Notes: generated from the sequence alone by a model not told the origin. A stretch of 64,000 bases of DNA from Thiosocius sp963736445 (GCA_963736445.1 CAVTOY010000002.1:51878-115877), one strand, 5' to 3'; positions 18,481 through 27,499 are shown, counted from the first letter of the stretch. Translations and numbers: made by a program.

Positions 18481-19332
18481 TCATCCGTCGTCGCTGAATT
18501 TCATCCATTCAATACTGTGCGGATGGTAGTGAGCGATGCCCTCGAGCATACCTGCGCCGTAGTTGCCGTTCATGCCCATGAAGCCGCCCCGAGCGACATA
18601 CAGGCGATCGGCACAACCGCGTTCCCGCGCCAGGCGGGTGGCCAGCTCGCGCACCTGTGGCTGACAGTTGGCGACCAGCACCGCCGGGATAGGGCTGGCG
18701 AGTACCTCGATATCGTTGCCGCTATCGCCACAAAATACGGTGTCGCCATGGCTAAACCCGTAGGTGGCGACGAGCGCCTCGATCGCATGGTATTTTGAGG
18801 CCCGTGCCGGCACGACATCGAGCAGTCCGACGCCGGCAGGCTCGTCGACGCTCCAGATCAGGCGCGCACTGACGCCGTGCGCGCGCAGTCGGTCTTCGAT
18901 GCGTTCCGACAGGCTGTCACGGTCGCTGTGCAGCGGCACATAGTAGCTGAGCTTGTAATCGTTCTGTTTGGTGGTCTCCTGCGGCCGAAGTGCCGGCAGG
19001 TCGACCAATAGGGACCTCAAGTCCGCACGGGTCCGACCGCCCCAATCCTGCGCGATCTCCCGCTCCCAGGCGGCCTGCCGCATCCAGTCTCCTTCAGACC
19101 CCAGTTGATAGACGGTGGTACCGACGTCGCCGATCACAAAGTCGGGCCGCGGCAGGCGGTAGTTGTTGATCGCCTGGTCGACCAGCGCACGATGCCGCCC
19201 GGTAACGAAGGCGACCGTCACTTCAGGATGTCCCGCCAGCATCGCGAAGTGCTCGCGCGCCGCAGGCGATTCCGACTGTGGCCCGTTAGGGATCAGCGTC
19301 CTGTCGAGATCGGTACAAATGAGCAGCGGCAC
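18481..19332 (-). CDS. spp: Sucrose-6-phosphate phosphatase (HAD family)
   Basis: 283 residues. The HAD nucleophile motif is at the very start (MPLLICTDLDRTLIPNG), motif II-type VAFVTGRH follows near residue 45, and motif IV is FCGDSGNDIEVL. It should hydrolyse sucrose-6-phosphate to sucrose in the cytoplasm. It begins 2 nt after the sps stop codon, so the two enzymes of sucrose synthesis are tightly coupled, the standard arrangement in sps-spp-fruK-ams operons of methylotrophs and nitrifiers. Confidence 0.92.
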   Translation of the reverse strand: MPLLICTDLDRTLIPNGPQSESPAAREHFAMLAGHPEVTVAFVTGRHRALVDQAINNYRLPRPDFVIGDVGTTVYQLGSEGDWMRQAAWEREIAQDWGGRTRADLRSLLVDLPALRPQETTKQNDYKLSYYVPLHSDRDSLSERIEDRLRAHGVSARLIWSVDEPAGVGLLDVVPARASKYHAIEALVATYGFSHGDTVFCGDSGNDIEVLASPIPAVLVANCQPQVRELATRLARERGCADRLYVARGGFMGMNGNYGAGMLEGIAHYHPHSIEWMKFSDDG

Positions 19333-19334
19333 GG

Positions 19335-21485
19335 CTAGTTGTCTCGCGGGACATTGCAGGCATTGAAGAAATCGTAGTGATCGATGGCCTCGAGGATGCC
19401 CGACGCATGGGGCCTGGAAGCGAAATAGACCCGCTCCTGATCGACCAGCTGAGAAAGCTCTTCATGGTGGCGATTGGCGACCACGACGGCCAGGGTATTG
19501 CCGCGCATCATGTCTTCATCACCGCCCGAGCCGCCCACGGCGAGGATGTTCTCGAGCGGAATGCCCAGGCGTTGCGACACATAGCGCAACGCCTGGCCTT
19601 TCGAGGCGCGCGAGGGGACGATATCGAGAAACTGGCCAAACGAGGACATCACATTGACCGTTAGGTCCTTCTGGCGCAGCAGGGCGATGATGTCTTCGAC
19701 CGAAGGCGCCGTCTCCGGGTCGTAGTAGTACGAGAGCTTGTACGGCGTCTGTTCGTTCTTGGGTTGTGGCGTTAGCCCAGGCAGCTCGGCCAGCACACGG
19801 CGCACCTGCTGGGGATTCCAGTCGTGATCGATGTGATCCGCCCAGTAGTCGTCTTCGTCCAGGGACTGTCCGTAGTGGATGCGTGTGCCCAGGCTGCTGA
19901 TCAGCACGTCCGGGGCCGGGATGCCCTGCTTCTTCATCAACGCCAATGCCGAATCGATGCGTCGGCCGGTCGCGACGCCAAAGGTGACGCATTTGCGGTT
20001 TTCGCGCATCACCTCGACGAAGCGCTGCAGGGCACCGGGATTGCCGATCAGGTTCTGATCGAGATCGCTGAAGATCGCACGATCGCGGTAGCGCAGCGTG
20101 CGTGACGTCTTGCGCTCCTTGGGCAGCGGGGCATAACCGGTATCGAGATCGCGGATCTTGGCCAGATAGGCTTCGGCATGTGCCGGCCATGAATAGTGAC
20201 GACGCACCCCCTCGATGCCGTTACGTGCGGCGGCCGACCATGCGTCATCATCACGCAGAAGTTTCAGCAGGGCCTCGGTGATCGCCTGCTTGTCGAGCGG
20301 ATCGATCAATTCCCCGTTGCGGCAGTTCGCGATTATGTCCACCGGGCCGCCGTTCTCGGTAGCCACCACCGGCAGGCCGCTGGCTGCGGCCTCGAGCAGC
20401 GTGAGCCCAAAGGGTTCGGTCAATGCCGGGTTGATGAACACCCCGGCGCTCGATGCGGCCAGACGATAGATGTCTGGCACCTCATTGGCACGGTGGCTCT
20501 TGGGGACCGCTACTCTGCCGTACAGATCGTGAGTGTCGATCAGCAGCAGAATGTTGGTCATCACCTGCTGCGCACCGCTGTCCATATCGCGGATATCGTC
20601 GCGATTGCCCGCAACGATCAGCAGATTGGCCGCTTGCCGCAACGGTTGTGACTCGCCATAGGCCTCGATCAGCGTGAGGATGTTCTTGCGCTCATCGGGC
20701 CGCGACAGTGCCAGGATCAGTGGCTTGTCCGGGTCGGTCAGGAAACGGTTGACCTGGCTGGCGAAGGCGGGTGGTTTTCCCTTCGTCGGCGGGTGAAACT
20801 GCACCAGGTCGGTACCCGGTGGAATGACGGCCATGCGTGCGGGATCGTAGTAGTTGTAAAGCCCGTATTGCTGTTCGATTTCGTTGTGTGTGCTGGTGAT
20901 TACCAGCTCGGCATTTGCAAGCACCTCTTCCTCGGCGTCGATGCGTCGCCCGATATTGTAGGTCTTCTCGATCTCGTCCCTGGACAGACCACGCGCCAGT
21001 AGCCGCTTACGCTTGTCACGTCCCAGCGAATGTCCGGTATGTACCAGCGGGATGCCCAAGTGGTGGGCTAGGCGCACGCCGACATAGCCGGCGTCGGCGT
21101 AGTGGCTGTGGACCAGATCGGGCATTCTGGGCTGTTTGCGCAGCCAATCGGCCAGGTTGTCCATGAAACTGTCGAGGTGATCCCACAGCTGTTCTTTGCG
21201 GATGTACTCTGGGGGTCCGGCGTCGATGCGGATGATCCGTGCCTTGTCCGACAGGGGTTCGACTGGAACGGCGTAGTCGTCGCTGACGGTGGGGTCATCG
21301 ACGCGACGGGTCACCAGATCGATGCGCTCCACGTCTGGATGCGCGGCCACTGCCCTGGCCAGGTCGACCACGTATTTCGTCTGTCCGCCGGTATCGGCGT
21401 CACGACCCAACTCCAGGTCTTGGCCGCGGATAAGGCCGTGAATGCTGAGAAAAAGTAGATAGTGTCCGTCGGATCGCTCGGTCAT
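19335..21485 (-). CDS. sps: Sucrose-phosphate synthase with C-terminal HAD domain
   Basis: 716 residues. It makes sucrose-6-phosphate from UDP-glucose (or another NDP-glucose) and fructose-6-phosphate. The GT4 part (about 1-450) opens FLSIHGLIRGQDLELGRDAD and contains LVHSHYADAGYVGVRLAHH, ALSRPDERKNILTLIEAYG and the donor-binding region EPFGLTLLEAAASGLPVVAT. The second part (about 480-716) is an SPP-like HAD domain (IFSDLDQNLIG, GGSGGDEDMMRG) probably structural or regulatory because a separate phosphatase is encoded next. First gene of the operon; promoter expected in 21486-22009. Confidence 0.93.
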   Translation of the reverse strand: MTERSDGHYLLFLSIHGLIRGQDLELGRDADTGGQTKYVVDLARAVAAHPDVERIDLVTRRVDDPTVSDDYAVPVEPLSDKARIIRIDAGPPEYIRKEQLWDHLDSFMDNLADWLRKQPRMPDLVHSHYADAGYVGVRLAHHLGIPLVHTGHSLGRDKRKRLLARGLSRDEIEKTYNIGRRIDAEEEVLANAELVITSTHNEIEQQYGLYNYYDPARMAVIPPGTDLVQFHPPTKGKPPAFASQVNRFLTDPDKPLILALSRPDERKNILTLIEAYGESQPLRQAANLLIVAGNRDDIRDMDSGAQQVMTNILLLIDTHDLYGRVAVPKSHRANEVPDIYRLAASSAGVFINPALTEPFGLTLLEAAASGLPVVATENGGPVDIIANCRNGELIDPLDKQAITEALLKLLRDDDAWSAAARNGIEGVRRHYSWPAHAEAYLAKIRDLDTGYAPLPKERKTSRTLRYRDRAIFSDLDQNLIGNPGALQRFVEVMRENRKCVTFGVATGRRIDSALALMKKQGIPAPDVLISSLGTRIHYGQSLDEDDYWADHIDHDWNPQQVRRVLAELPGLTPQPKNEQTPYKLSYYYDPETAPSVEDIIALLRQKDLTVNVMSSFGQFLDIVPSRASKGQALRYVSQRLGIPLENILAVGGSGGDEDMMRGNTLAVVVANRHHEELSQLVDQERVYFASRPHASGILEAIDHYDFFNACNVPRDN

Positions 21486-22009
21486 AGGGGTAGGTCAGTG
21501 GTCTTGTGCGACGCGAAATACGGGCCTTACCCGTCGCTTAATCTGGTGGCGTCAGGCGGCATTCTGGAAAAATCACCGCGGCCTGCCAACCTGCTGGCGA
21601 CGGCGTGCAATGGGCCCGAGTGCGGCCTAGTATGCCGAGGAAACGCACAGGGCGCACGGCGAGAATCTACTGGCCCAGGCGTACAGTATCGCTGCCCAGG
21701 GCGGGCCAGACGTTCACCGCCCTGCAGATGCCGGCGCCGACCTGGCCCGGCCGATCGCTGCGATGATTCCGTAATACCCTATTGCTTGCACGGGAAAGTG
21801 TGGATTGGCCGTGGTGTCTGAAGAGACGCCGTGCGTTGCCCCGCCGTGTCCGGAGACCGACTTCGCGGCGCCGTGGTCGGCGAGTGCGCTGTCCGCGAAA
21901 AGGCTGCCTGCGAATTGCACTCGGCGGCAGGACTGCTAAATATGTAAGTGCCCGGCGACTTCAGAAGCGCGGTCAACGCGCCCTATCATCCGACACAGGA
22001 GGTTCTCCG
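21486..22009. other. Divergent intergenic region between sps and the aor cluster
   Basis: About 520 nt with no gene that I can support. It must contain the leftward sps operon promoter and the rightward aor promoter. I saw no convincing FNR box or -24/-12 element. The AGGAGG ribosome-binding site for aorA is at about 21997-22002. Confidence 0.5.
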
Positions 22010-22483
22010 ATGCAGCGATCCCTGCATATCGACCCCGGAAAATGCACCGGTTGCCTGCAATGCGAAATGGCCTGCTCGTATGAAAACGAGGGCATCTTCA
22101 ATCCCGCCAAGTCGCGGATAAAGGTGTTCACCTTTCACCATGAGGGACGGTTTGCACCCTACACCTGCACCCAGTGTGCCGAGGCCTGGTGTCAGAAGGC
22201 CTGTCCGGTGGATGCCATCCAGGTGGACGCGGCGACCGGCGCCAAGGTGATCGTCGAGGCGCGCTGCGTGGGCTGCAAGGTCTGCACCATTGCCTGTCCC
22301 TTCGGTACGGTCAACTACAACTCGGCGACCGGCAAGGTGATCAAGTGCGATCTGTGCGGCGGCGACCCGGCCTGCGCCCAGGCCTGCCCGACCGCGGCGA
22401 TCGTCTATGTCGACGCGGACTGGACCGGGCTCGACAGGATGCGCGCCTACGCCGAGCAGAGCCTGGCCGGCAGCGCCGGTTAA
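22010..22483 (+). CDS. aorA: Polyferredoxin subunit of aldehyde oxidoreductase (AorA-like)
   Basis: 157 residues with cysteine groups for four [4Fe-4S] clusters: CTGCLQCEMAC, CTQCAEAWCQKACP, CVGCKVCTIACP and CDLCGGDPACAQACP. It should carry electrons from the tungsten subunit toward the flavin subunit. The ATG at 22010 has AGGAGG 8 nt upstream; the longer upstream reading is not conserved. The gene order ferredoxin, AOR and FAD reductase matches aorABC of Aromatoleum, the basis for the symbol. The next gene begins 15 nt downstream. Confidence 0.88.
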   Translation: MQRSLHIDPGKCTGCLQCEMACSYENEGIFNPAKSRIKVFTFHHEGRFAPYTCTQCAEAWCQKACPVDAIQVDAATGAKVIVEARCVGCKVCTIACPFGTVNYNSATGKVIKCDLCGGDPACAQACPTAAIVYVDADWTGLDRMRAYAEQSLAGSAG

Positions 22484-22498
22484 CTGGAGGAAGACGAC

Positions 22499-24352
22499 AT
22501 GGCCTGGACACGAAAAATTCTGCGCGTCGACCTCAGCCGAGGCACCTGCGTACCCGAAGCGCTCAATATGGCGTGGGCCAACGACTATCTTGGTCAACGC
22601 GGTCTGGCGACCAAGTACCTCGCCGAGGAGATCGATCCGGCGTGCGATGCGCTCGGCCCGGACAATAAACTGATCATGGCGACCGGTCCGCTGACCGGCA
22701 CCATGGCATCGACCGGTGGGCGCTATTCGGTCATCACCAAGAGCCCGCTGACCGGTCTGGTCGCATGCTCGAATTCGGGCGGCTTCATCGGCGCCGAGAT
22801 GAAGAACGCCGGTTGGGACATGATCATCTTCGAAGGCCAGTCGCCCGAACCGGTCTACCTGTATGTCGAAAACGACCGGGCCGAGTTGCGCTCGGCGGCG
22901 GCGATCTGTGGGGCAAATCCGTGTGGGAGGCCGACGAGATCCTGCACAAGACAGCACCAGGATCCGCAGCTGCGGATCGCCTGTATCGGCCGTTCGGCCG
23001 AGGCCGGCTGCCTGTACGCGGCGGTGGTCAACGATCTGCACCGCGCGGCCGGCCGCTCCGGTGTCGGCACCGTGATGGCGTCCAAGAACCTCAAGGCGGT
23101 CGCGGTGCGCGGCACCCTCGGCGTCGGCAACATCGCCGATCCGGCAGGCTTCATGGCCGCGGTCAACGCCGGCAAGCAGGTGCTGGCCGACAATGCCGTC
23201 ACCGGTCAGGGCCTGCCGACTTACGGGACGCAGGTGCTGATGAACGTGATCAACGGCATGGGCGCGATGCCGACCCGCAATATGCGGGAGGTGCAGTTCG
23301 AGGGCGCGGAAAAGATCTCCGGCGAGGCGATGCACGAACCCCGTGCGAGTGACGGCAAGCCGAACCTGACCACGAACGCCGGCTGTTTCGGGTGCACCAT
23401 TGCGTGCGGCCGCATCTCTACGGTGGACAGGGGCCACTTCAGCGTGAAGAACAAGCCCGAATACTGGGGCAACTCCGGCGGCCTGGAGTACGAGGCCGCC
23501 TGGGCGCTCGGCTCCGATACCGGGGTCGACGATCTCGATGCGTTGACCTACGTGAATTTCCTGTGCAACGAGGACGGCATGGATCCGATCTCGTTCGGCG
23601 CCACCGTGGCCGCGGCAATGGAGCTGTTCGAGGCCGGTGCCATCACCACCGAACACACGGGCGGCATCGATCTCAGCTTCAACCGGGCCGACACGCTGGT
23701 CGCGCTGGCCGAGCTGACCGCGCGCGGCGAGGGCTTCGGCAGGGATATCGGTCTGGGCTCGAAGCGCCTGTGTGAAAAATACGGCATGCCCGATCTGTCG
23801 ATGACGGTCAAGGGTCAGGAGTTCCCGGCCTACGATCCGCGCGCCATCCAGGGGATGGGGCTGGCCTATGCGACCTCTAACCGGGGCGCCTGTCATCTGC
23901 GCGGTTATACGGTGGCCTCCGAGGTATTGGGCATCCCGGTGAAGACCGACCCGCTGGTGACCGAGGGCAAGGCCGAACTGGTCAAGGCGTTTCAGGATGC
24001 GACCGCCGCGGTCGATTCCGCCGGTCTATGCGTATTCACCACGTTCGCCTGGAGCATGGAGAACATCGCACCCCAGGTCGACGCCGCCTGCGAGGGTGAC
24101 TGGGGCGTCGATCGCATGCTCGAGGTCGGCGAACGCATCTGGAACCTGGAACGCGATTTCAATATGCGTGCCGGGATGACCGCAGACCAGGACACCCTGC
24201 CGAAGCGCCTGCTCAAGGAGGCGGCCAACGTGGGGCCTGCGCAGGGTCGCGTAAACGATCTCGATCAGATGCTGCCCGAATACTATGCACTGCGCGGCTG
24301 GACAATCGACGGTCGGATTACGCCAGAGACCCGCGCCCGGTTCGGCCTCTGA
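22499..24352 (+). CDS. aorB: Tungsten-type aldehyde:ferredoxin oxidoreductase (AorB-like)
   Basis: 617 residues, the normal AOR length. It oxidises aldehydes to acids (and may run in reverse) using a tungstopterin. The N-terminal domain has ILRVDLSRGTC and MATGPLTGTMASTGGRYSV; the cluster-binding cysteines are C296, C299, C303 (CFGCTIAC) and C511 (GLCVF). Between about 22900 and 22958 the conserved reading (DLWGKSVWEADEILHKT) lies in another frame, so two compensating single-base indels replace about 18 residues with unrelated sequence in the annotated frame. That is a sequencing error or a recent mutation. A GGAGG precedes the ATG. Confidence 0.88.
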   Translation: MAWTRKILRVDLSRGTCVPEALNMAWANDYLGQRGLATKYLAEEIDPACDALGPDNKLIMATGPLTGTMASTGGRYSVITKSPLTGLVACSNSGGFIGAEMKNAGWDMIIFEGQSPEPVYLYVENDRAELRSAAAICGANPCGRPTRSCTRQHQDPQLRIACIGRSAEAGCLYAAVVNDLHRAAGRSGVGTVMASKNLKAVAVRGTLGVGNIADPAGFMAAVNAGKQVLADNAVTGQGLPTYGTQVLMNVINGMGAMPTRNMREVQFEGAEKISGEAMHEPRASDGKPNLTTNAGCFGCTIACGRISTVDRGHFSVKNKPEYWGNSGGLEYEAAWALGSDTGVDDLDALTYVNFLCNEDGMDPISFGATVAAAMELFEAGAITTEHTGGIDLSFNRADTLVALAELTARGEGFGRDIGLGSKRLCEKYGMPDLSMTVKGQEFPAYDPRAIQGMGLAYATSNRGACHLRGYTVASEVLGIPVKTDPLVTEGKAELVKAFQDATAAVDSAGLCVFTTFAWSMENIAPQVDAACEGDWGVDRMLEVGERIWNLERDFNMRAGMTADQDTLPKRLLKEAANVGPAQGRVNDLDQMLPEYYALRGWTIDGRITPETRARFGL

Positions 24353-24365
24353 GATGTCCGCAACA

Positions 24366-24401
24366 CGCCGCTGCGCCTTTACCGGGCGCGGCGGTTTTTT
24401 T
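24366..24401 (+). terminator. Intrinsic terminator or attenuator between aorB and aorC
   Basis: GC-rich stem (CGCCGCTGCGCC with GGCGCGGCG) followed by seven T, located in the 72-nt gap between the two genes. The downstream genes start 23 nt later with no room for a typical promoter, so it probably attenuates rather than stops the operon. Confidence 0.75.
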
Positions 24402-24424
24402 GTTTCCTTCGCGGAGATTGAGCC

Positions 24425-25653
24425 ATGCAATACCTGATCATCGGGGCTGGCCCGGCCGGGGTGAACGCGGCCGAGCAGCTGCGCAAACTGGATGACGATG
24501 CCGCCGTCCGGATCGTCGGCGACGAACCGGAGGCACCCTATTCGCGCATGGCGATACCCTATCTACTGATGGGCAACATCGACGAGCAGGGTACCCACCT
24601 GCGCGACACAGCGGATCACTTCACCTCGCACAGGATCGATGTCTCCCAGGGTCGCGTGGCGCGCGTCGACCCCACTGCGCACCAGGTGGTCTTGGAGGAC
24701 GGCGAGAAACTGGGCTATGACAGGCTGCTGATCGCCACCGGCTCGCGCCCGGCGCGGCCGCCGATACCCGGTATGGACGGCGACAATGTGTCGAGCTGCT
24801 GGACGCTGGCCGACGCGCGCAGGATCCAGTCACGCGCTGCCTCCGGCAGCCGGGTGGCGCTGATCGGCGCCGGCTTCATCGGCAGCATCATCCTCGAGGC
24901 GCTGGCGCAGCGGGGGGTGGCGCTCAGCGTCATCGAACAGGGGCAGCGCATGGTGCCGCGGATGATGGGCCCCGAGGCGGGCGGTCTGTTGCAGCGCTGG
25001 TGCGAGTCGAAGGGTGTCAGCGTGCACACCGGGGTCGCGGTCGAGGCCGTCGACACCGAGGGCGTGCGGCTGGCGGACGGCAGCCTGGTCCCGGCCGATC
25101 TGGTCATCACCGCGACCGGTGTGCGACCCAACGTGGCCTTCCTCGACGGCAGCGGGGTAGGATCGACCAGGGCGTACTGATCGACCGCCAGTTCCGCGCC
25201 AGCGTCGAGGACATCTATGCCGCGGGCGACGTCGCCCAGGGTCTCGATTTCTGTACCGGTGACTATACCGTGCACGCGATCCAGCCGACCGCGTCCGATC
25301 ACGGCCACCTGGCGGCGGTCAACATGAGCGGACGGGATGCGCAATACGAGGGCTCGGTGAATATGAACGTCCTCGATACCCTGGGTCTGCTGTCGTGCTC
25401 GTTCGGTCGCTGGGAGGGCGTGGACGGCGGCGATCAGGCGGAGCTGTATGCGCCGGACGACTATCGCTACCTGTCACTGCAGTTCCAGGACGATCGCCTG
25501 ATCGGCGCGAATGCGGTCGGGCTCTATCAACACGTCGGTGTGCTGCGCGGCCTGATTCAGCGCCGTGCGCCGCTGGGTATCTGGAAGCAACGCCTGATGC
25601 GCGACCCGACCCGATTGGTCGAGGCCTATCTGTCGACGACGCAGGTCATCTGA
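24425..25653 (+). pseudogene. aorC: FAD-dependent NAD(P)-type oxidoreductase (AorC-like), frameshifted
   Basis: The intact product would be about 409 residues. The first part (24425-25155) reads MQYLIIGAGPAGVNAAEQLR with the FAD motif and a second dinucleotide motif VALIGAGFIGSIILEAL; after GSGV it runs into a stop at 25180. The second part continues in another frame (RIDQGVLIDRQFRAS, then DIYAAGDVAQ, the C-terminal FAD motif) to 25653. One missing base near 25150-25156 explains the break. Its expected role is to pass AOR electrons to NAD+. Both halves look fully conserved, so the shift may be a sequencing error rather than decay. Confidence 0.82.
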
Positions 25654-25659
25654 AACCTC

Positions 25660-25911
25660 ATGCGGGTGCAGCTGGAGTTGTATGCCTCGCTGATGAAACA
25701 CCTGCCGCCCGAGGCCGAGCGGCATCGGGTGCGGGCCGAGGTGCCGGCCGGCACGACCGCGATCCAGCTGCTGAATCGCTACCGGGTGCCCGTGGAGCAC
25801 GCGCACCTGGTGTTGCGCAACGGGGTCTTCCTGGACCGGGCGCAGCGCGAGCAGATCGCGCTCGAGGAGGGCGATGTCATCGCGGTCTGGCCGCCGGTGG
25901 CCGGCGGGTGA
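25660..25911 (+). CDS. MoaD/ThiS-type sulfur carrier protein
   Basis: 83 residues ending in VAGG, the C-terminal diglycine that is thiocarboxylated in this beta-grasp family. It contains VPAGTTAIQLLNRY and LEEGDVIAVWPPVAGG. MoaD-like genes regularly accompany tungsten aldehyde oxidoreductases, where they are thought to supply dithiolene sulfur for the pterin cofactor. It follows the flavin subunit gene by 6 nt and overlaps the next gene by 4 nt, so it is part of the operon. Confidence 0.85.
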   Translation: MRVQLELYASLMKHLPPEAERHRVRAEVPAGTTAIQLLNRYRVPVEHAHLVLRNGVFLDRAQREQIALEEGDVIAVWPPVAGG

Positions 25912-26213
25912 GCGATCGCCAGGGCGGGCTGATTCGCCGCGAGATGGGTTACAGCCTCGATGAGTTCAACGCCGTGCTGCCAGCGGCGATGCGCGACTGG
26001 CGGGTCAGCGGCGGGCCGCATCGCTGGCGGGTCAGCGCGGCCGATGGCTCGCTCGTGACTGAGATCCATATCGAACCGCGGCCGGATCGCGCGATCGGCG
26101 CCCTGCGCCTCCCGGTGCTCGCGGTCACTATCGACCTGGGCCCTGCGCATCCGGAACGCGTTGCCGAGTTTCTGCATCGCTTCGATCGCGGTTTCCACCG
26201 CGGTGGGGGTTGA
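25908..26213 (+). CDS. Conserved-looking small protein of the aor operon, unknown function
   Basis: 101 residues from a GTG that overlaps the preceding stop (GTGA). The sequence begins SDRQGGLIRREMGYSLDEFN and contains WRVSGGPHRWRV and LRLPVLAVTIDLGPAHPERV, an alpha/beta pattern with no cysteine, no signal peptide and no membrane helix. I do not recognise the family. The tight coupling to the MoaD-like gene points to a role in cofactor maturation or AOR assembly, which is inference. Confidence 0.7.
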   Translation: MSDRQGGLIRREMGYSLDEFNAVLPAAMRDWRVSGGPHRWRVSAADGSLVTEIHIEPRPDRAIGALRLPVLAVTIDLGPAHPERVAEFLHRFDRGFHRGGG

Positions 26214-26242
26214 ACGGGCCAGGCTGCTGGTCTGAGCGCCTT

Positions 26243-26259
26243 TGTCAGGATTCTTTACA
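26243..26259 (+). promoter_or_regulatory. Upstream activator-type repeat 1
   Basis: TGTCAGGATTCTTTACA, a TGT-N11-ACA element that differs from the second copy at one base. Confidence 0.55.
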
Positions 26260-26419
26260 GACCCGGCTCGCCGGCCTCGACCACCCCGGCGACCCAACGG
26301 GACGTGTTACGCACCGTCGCGACGGGGATATCGGCCGCGGAGACCGGGTGATTGCCGCCTGTTTTCATCGGCGCGGGCAATCCTCGCCCGTTGCTTGGCG
26401 GTCAATGCCGGGGTTTTTG

Positions 26420-26436
26420 TGTCAGGATTTTTTACA
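26420..26436 (+). promoter_or_regulatory. Upstream activator-type repeat 2
   Basis: TGTCAGGATTTTTTACA, 177 nt downstream of and in the same orientation as repeat 1. Confidence 0.55.
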
Positions 26437-26567
26437 CATTCACAAATCCAACCGACCCGGGGCGTGCTTCAACATTTCTGTCGCGCACGAAGGTAGCGAG
26501 AGAATCTCGTTATTCTTTGGATAGTTGAGGGAGCGGGCCGGCAATCTTCGGCACGACAGGCGGTGAG

Positions 26568-26584
26568 CGGTCCGAATCTTGCTT
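26568..26584 (+). promoter_or_regulatory. Candidate sigma-54 promoter
   Basis: CGGTCCGAATCTTGCTT has the invariant GG (26569-26570) and GC (26581-26582) separated by 10 nt, and the TTGCT of the -12 box. It lies about 100 nt before the ATG at 26682. Confidence 0.55.
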
Positions 26585-26681
26585 TAGATACTTATCTAGG
26601 GTTTTTTTCTGTGCGGCCCGGCCTGCCCTCGTGAGAGGGGGTTTGCCGCGCAACGATCGGTCAACAAAAAGGGGAACACCG

Positions 26682-27333
26682 ATGACGAAAACAGGACTTG
26701 TTCGGTACTTTCAGGGCCTGGTGCTGGCGCTGTTTGCCTGGGGCGGGGCGGCACAGGCGGCGTCTTTGGGCTTAGAGCTGGCCGATTTTCCTGACATATC
26801 CGTTAGTTTTGATTGACGTCGACTACGGCATAACAACCGCCAACACGCTTACGGCCACTGGGTCGGCCCTGCAACTGGATGACGATGGGAGCAGCCCTTC
26901 TGAGAGTATTTCGGCCGGTACTTTCACTTTGATCGCGCCAATCGATAGCGCCGGCGTGCTCACCGGAGGGTCGCTTTCGATCCGAGGTTCTGTGCCTACA
27001 CTTGGGTTTAATGGTCCGGCCCTGCTCACCGGCATCCTGACTGACTTCGGCTTTCCAGTCTCGGGCGGTGCCGGAACGGTCTTAGAATTCGTCTTCGACG
27101 TCGTCGCAGGTGGCGACGCGGCTGGCCTGTTCGGCGGGATCGGCGCGGTCGGCGGAGTCCTCCTTACCCTTGGGCAAAACGGTTTCGAGGGAAGTTTCGC
27201 TTCGACATGGGCAAACGCTGGATTAGGCTCGGCAGATGTCGCGCCAGTGCCACTACCGGCAGCAGCCTGGCTGTTTGGCTCCGCACTGCTCGGCCTGGTC
27301 GGTCTCAGTCGCAGTCGGAAACGCCGGGGTTGA
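26682..27333 (+). pseudogene. VPLPA-CTERM (exosortase-sorted) exported protein, frameshifted
   Basis: The coding sequence starts at ATG 26682 after AAGGGG, with signal peptide YFQGLVLALFAWGGAAQA. The frame is lost near 26813 (SVSF then a stop; the other frame continues IDVDYGITTANTLTATG) and the product then runs to 27333. It ends VPLPAAAWLFGSALLGLVGL followed by SRSRKRRG, the VPLPA-CTERM sorting signal recognised by exosortase. The rest is Ser/Thr/Gly-rich and resembles other exopolysaccharide-associated surface proteins. One extra base restores the frame, so this is a recent lesion or an error. Confidence 0.75.
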
Positions 27334-27499
27334 ACAACCTTCAGTGAGCGGCCGTGTCTGCGGCCGTCCCTGAAACAGTCTAGTCAGCAACTCACACTGT
27401 CTGGATGAGCGATAAACGCCAAGCGCGACAATCGAGCGCGGCGCCCCACGCCAAGAATGGCGGTTTAAGAATAAAGTCGAGACTATAAAGAGGTCGTCC

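Larger units (their letters stand above)
26214..26677. promoter_or_regulatory. Upstream control region of the VPLPA-CTERM gene
   Basis: About 460 nt without a gene. It holds two near-identical 17-mers, TGTCAGGATTCTTTACA (26243-26259) and TGTCAGGATTTTTTACA (26420-26436), and a -24/-12 type promoter at 26569-26582. The layout, enhancer-like repeats about 150 and 325 nt upstream of a sigma-54 promoter, matches control by a PrsR-type activator as known for PEP-CTERM genes. Confidence 0.6.

Noticed and set aside
21986..23896. 636-aa leftward ORF opposite aorA and aorB
   Set aside because: Shadow of the aor genes on the other strand; the composition is His/Arg/Gly-rich and no domain is visible.
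26243..26436. CRISPR-like repeat pair
   Set aside because: Only two copies 177 nt apart with no regular spacers; better explained as activator sites.
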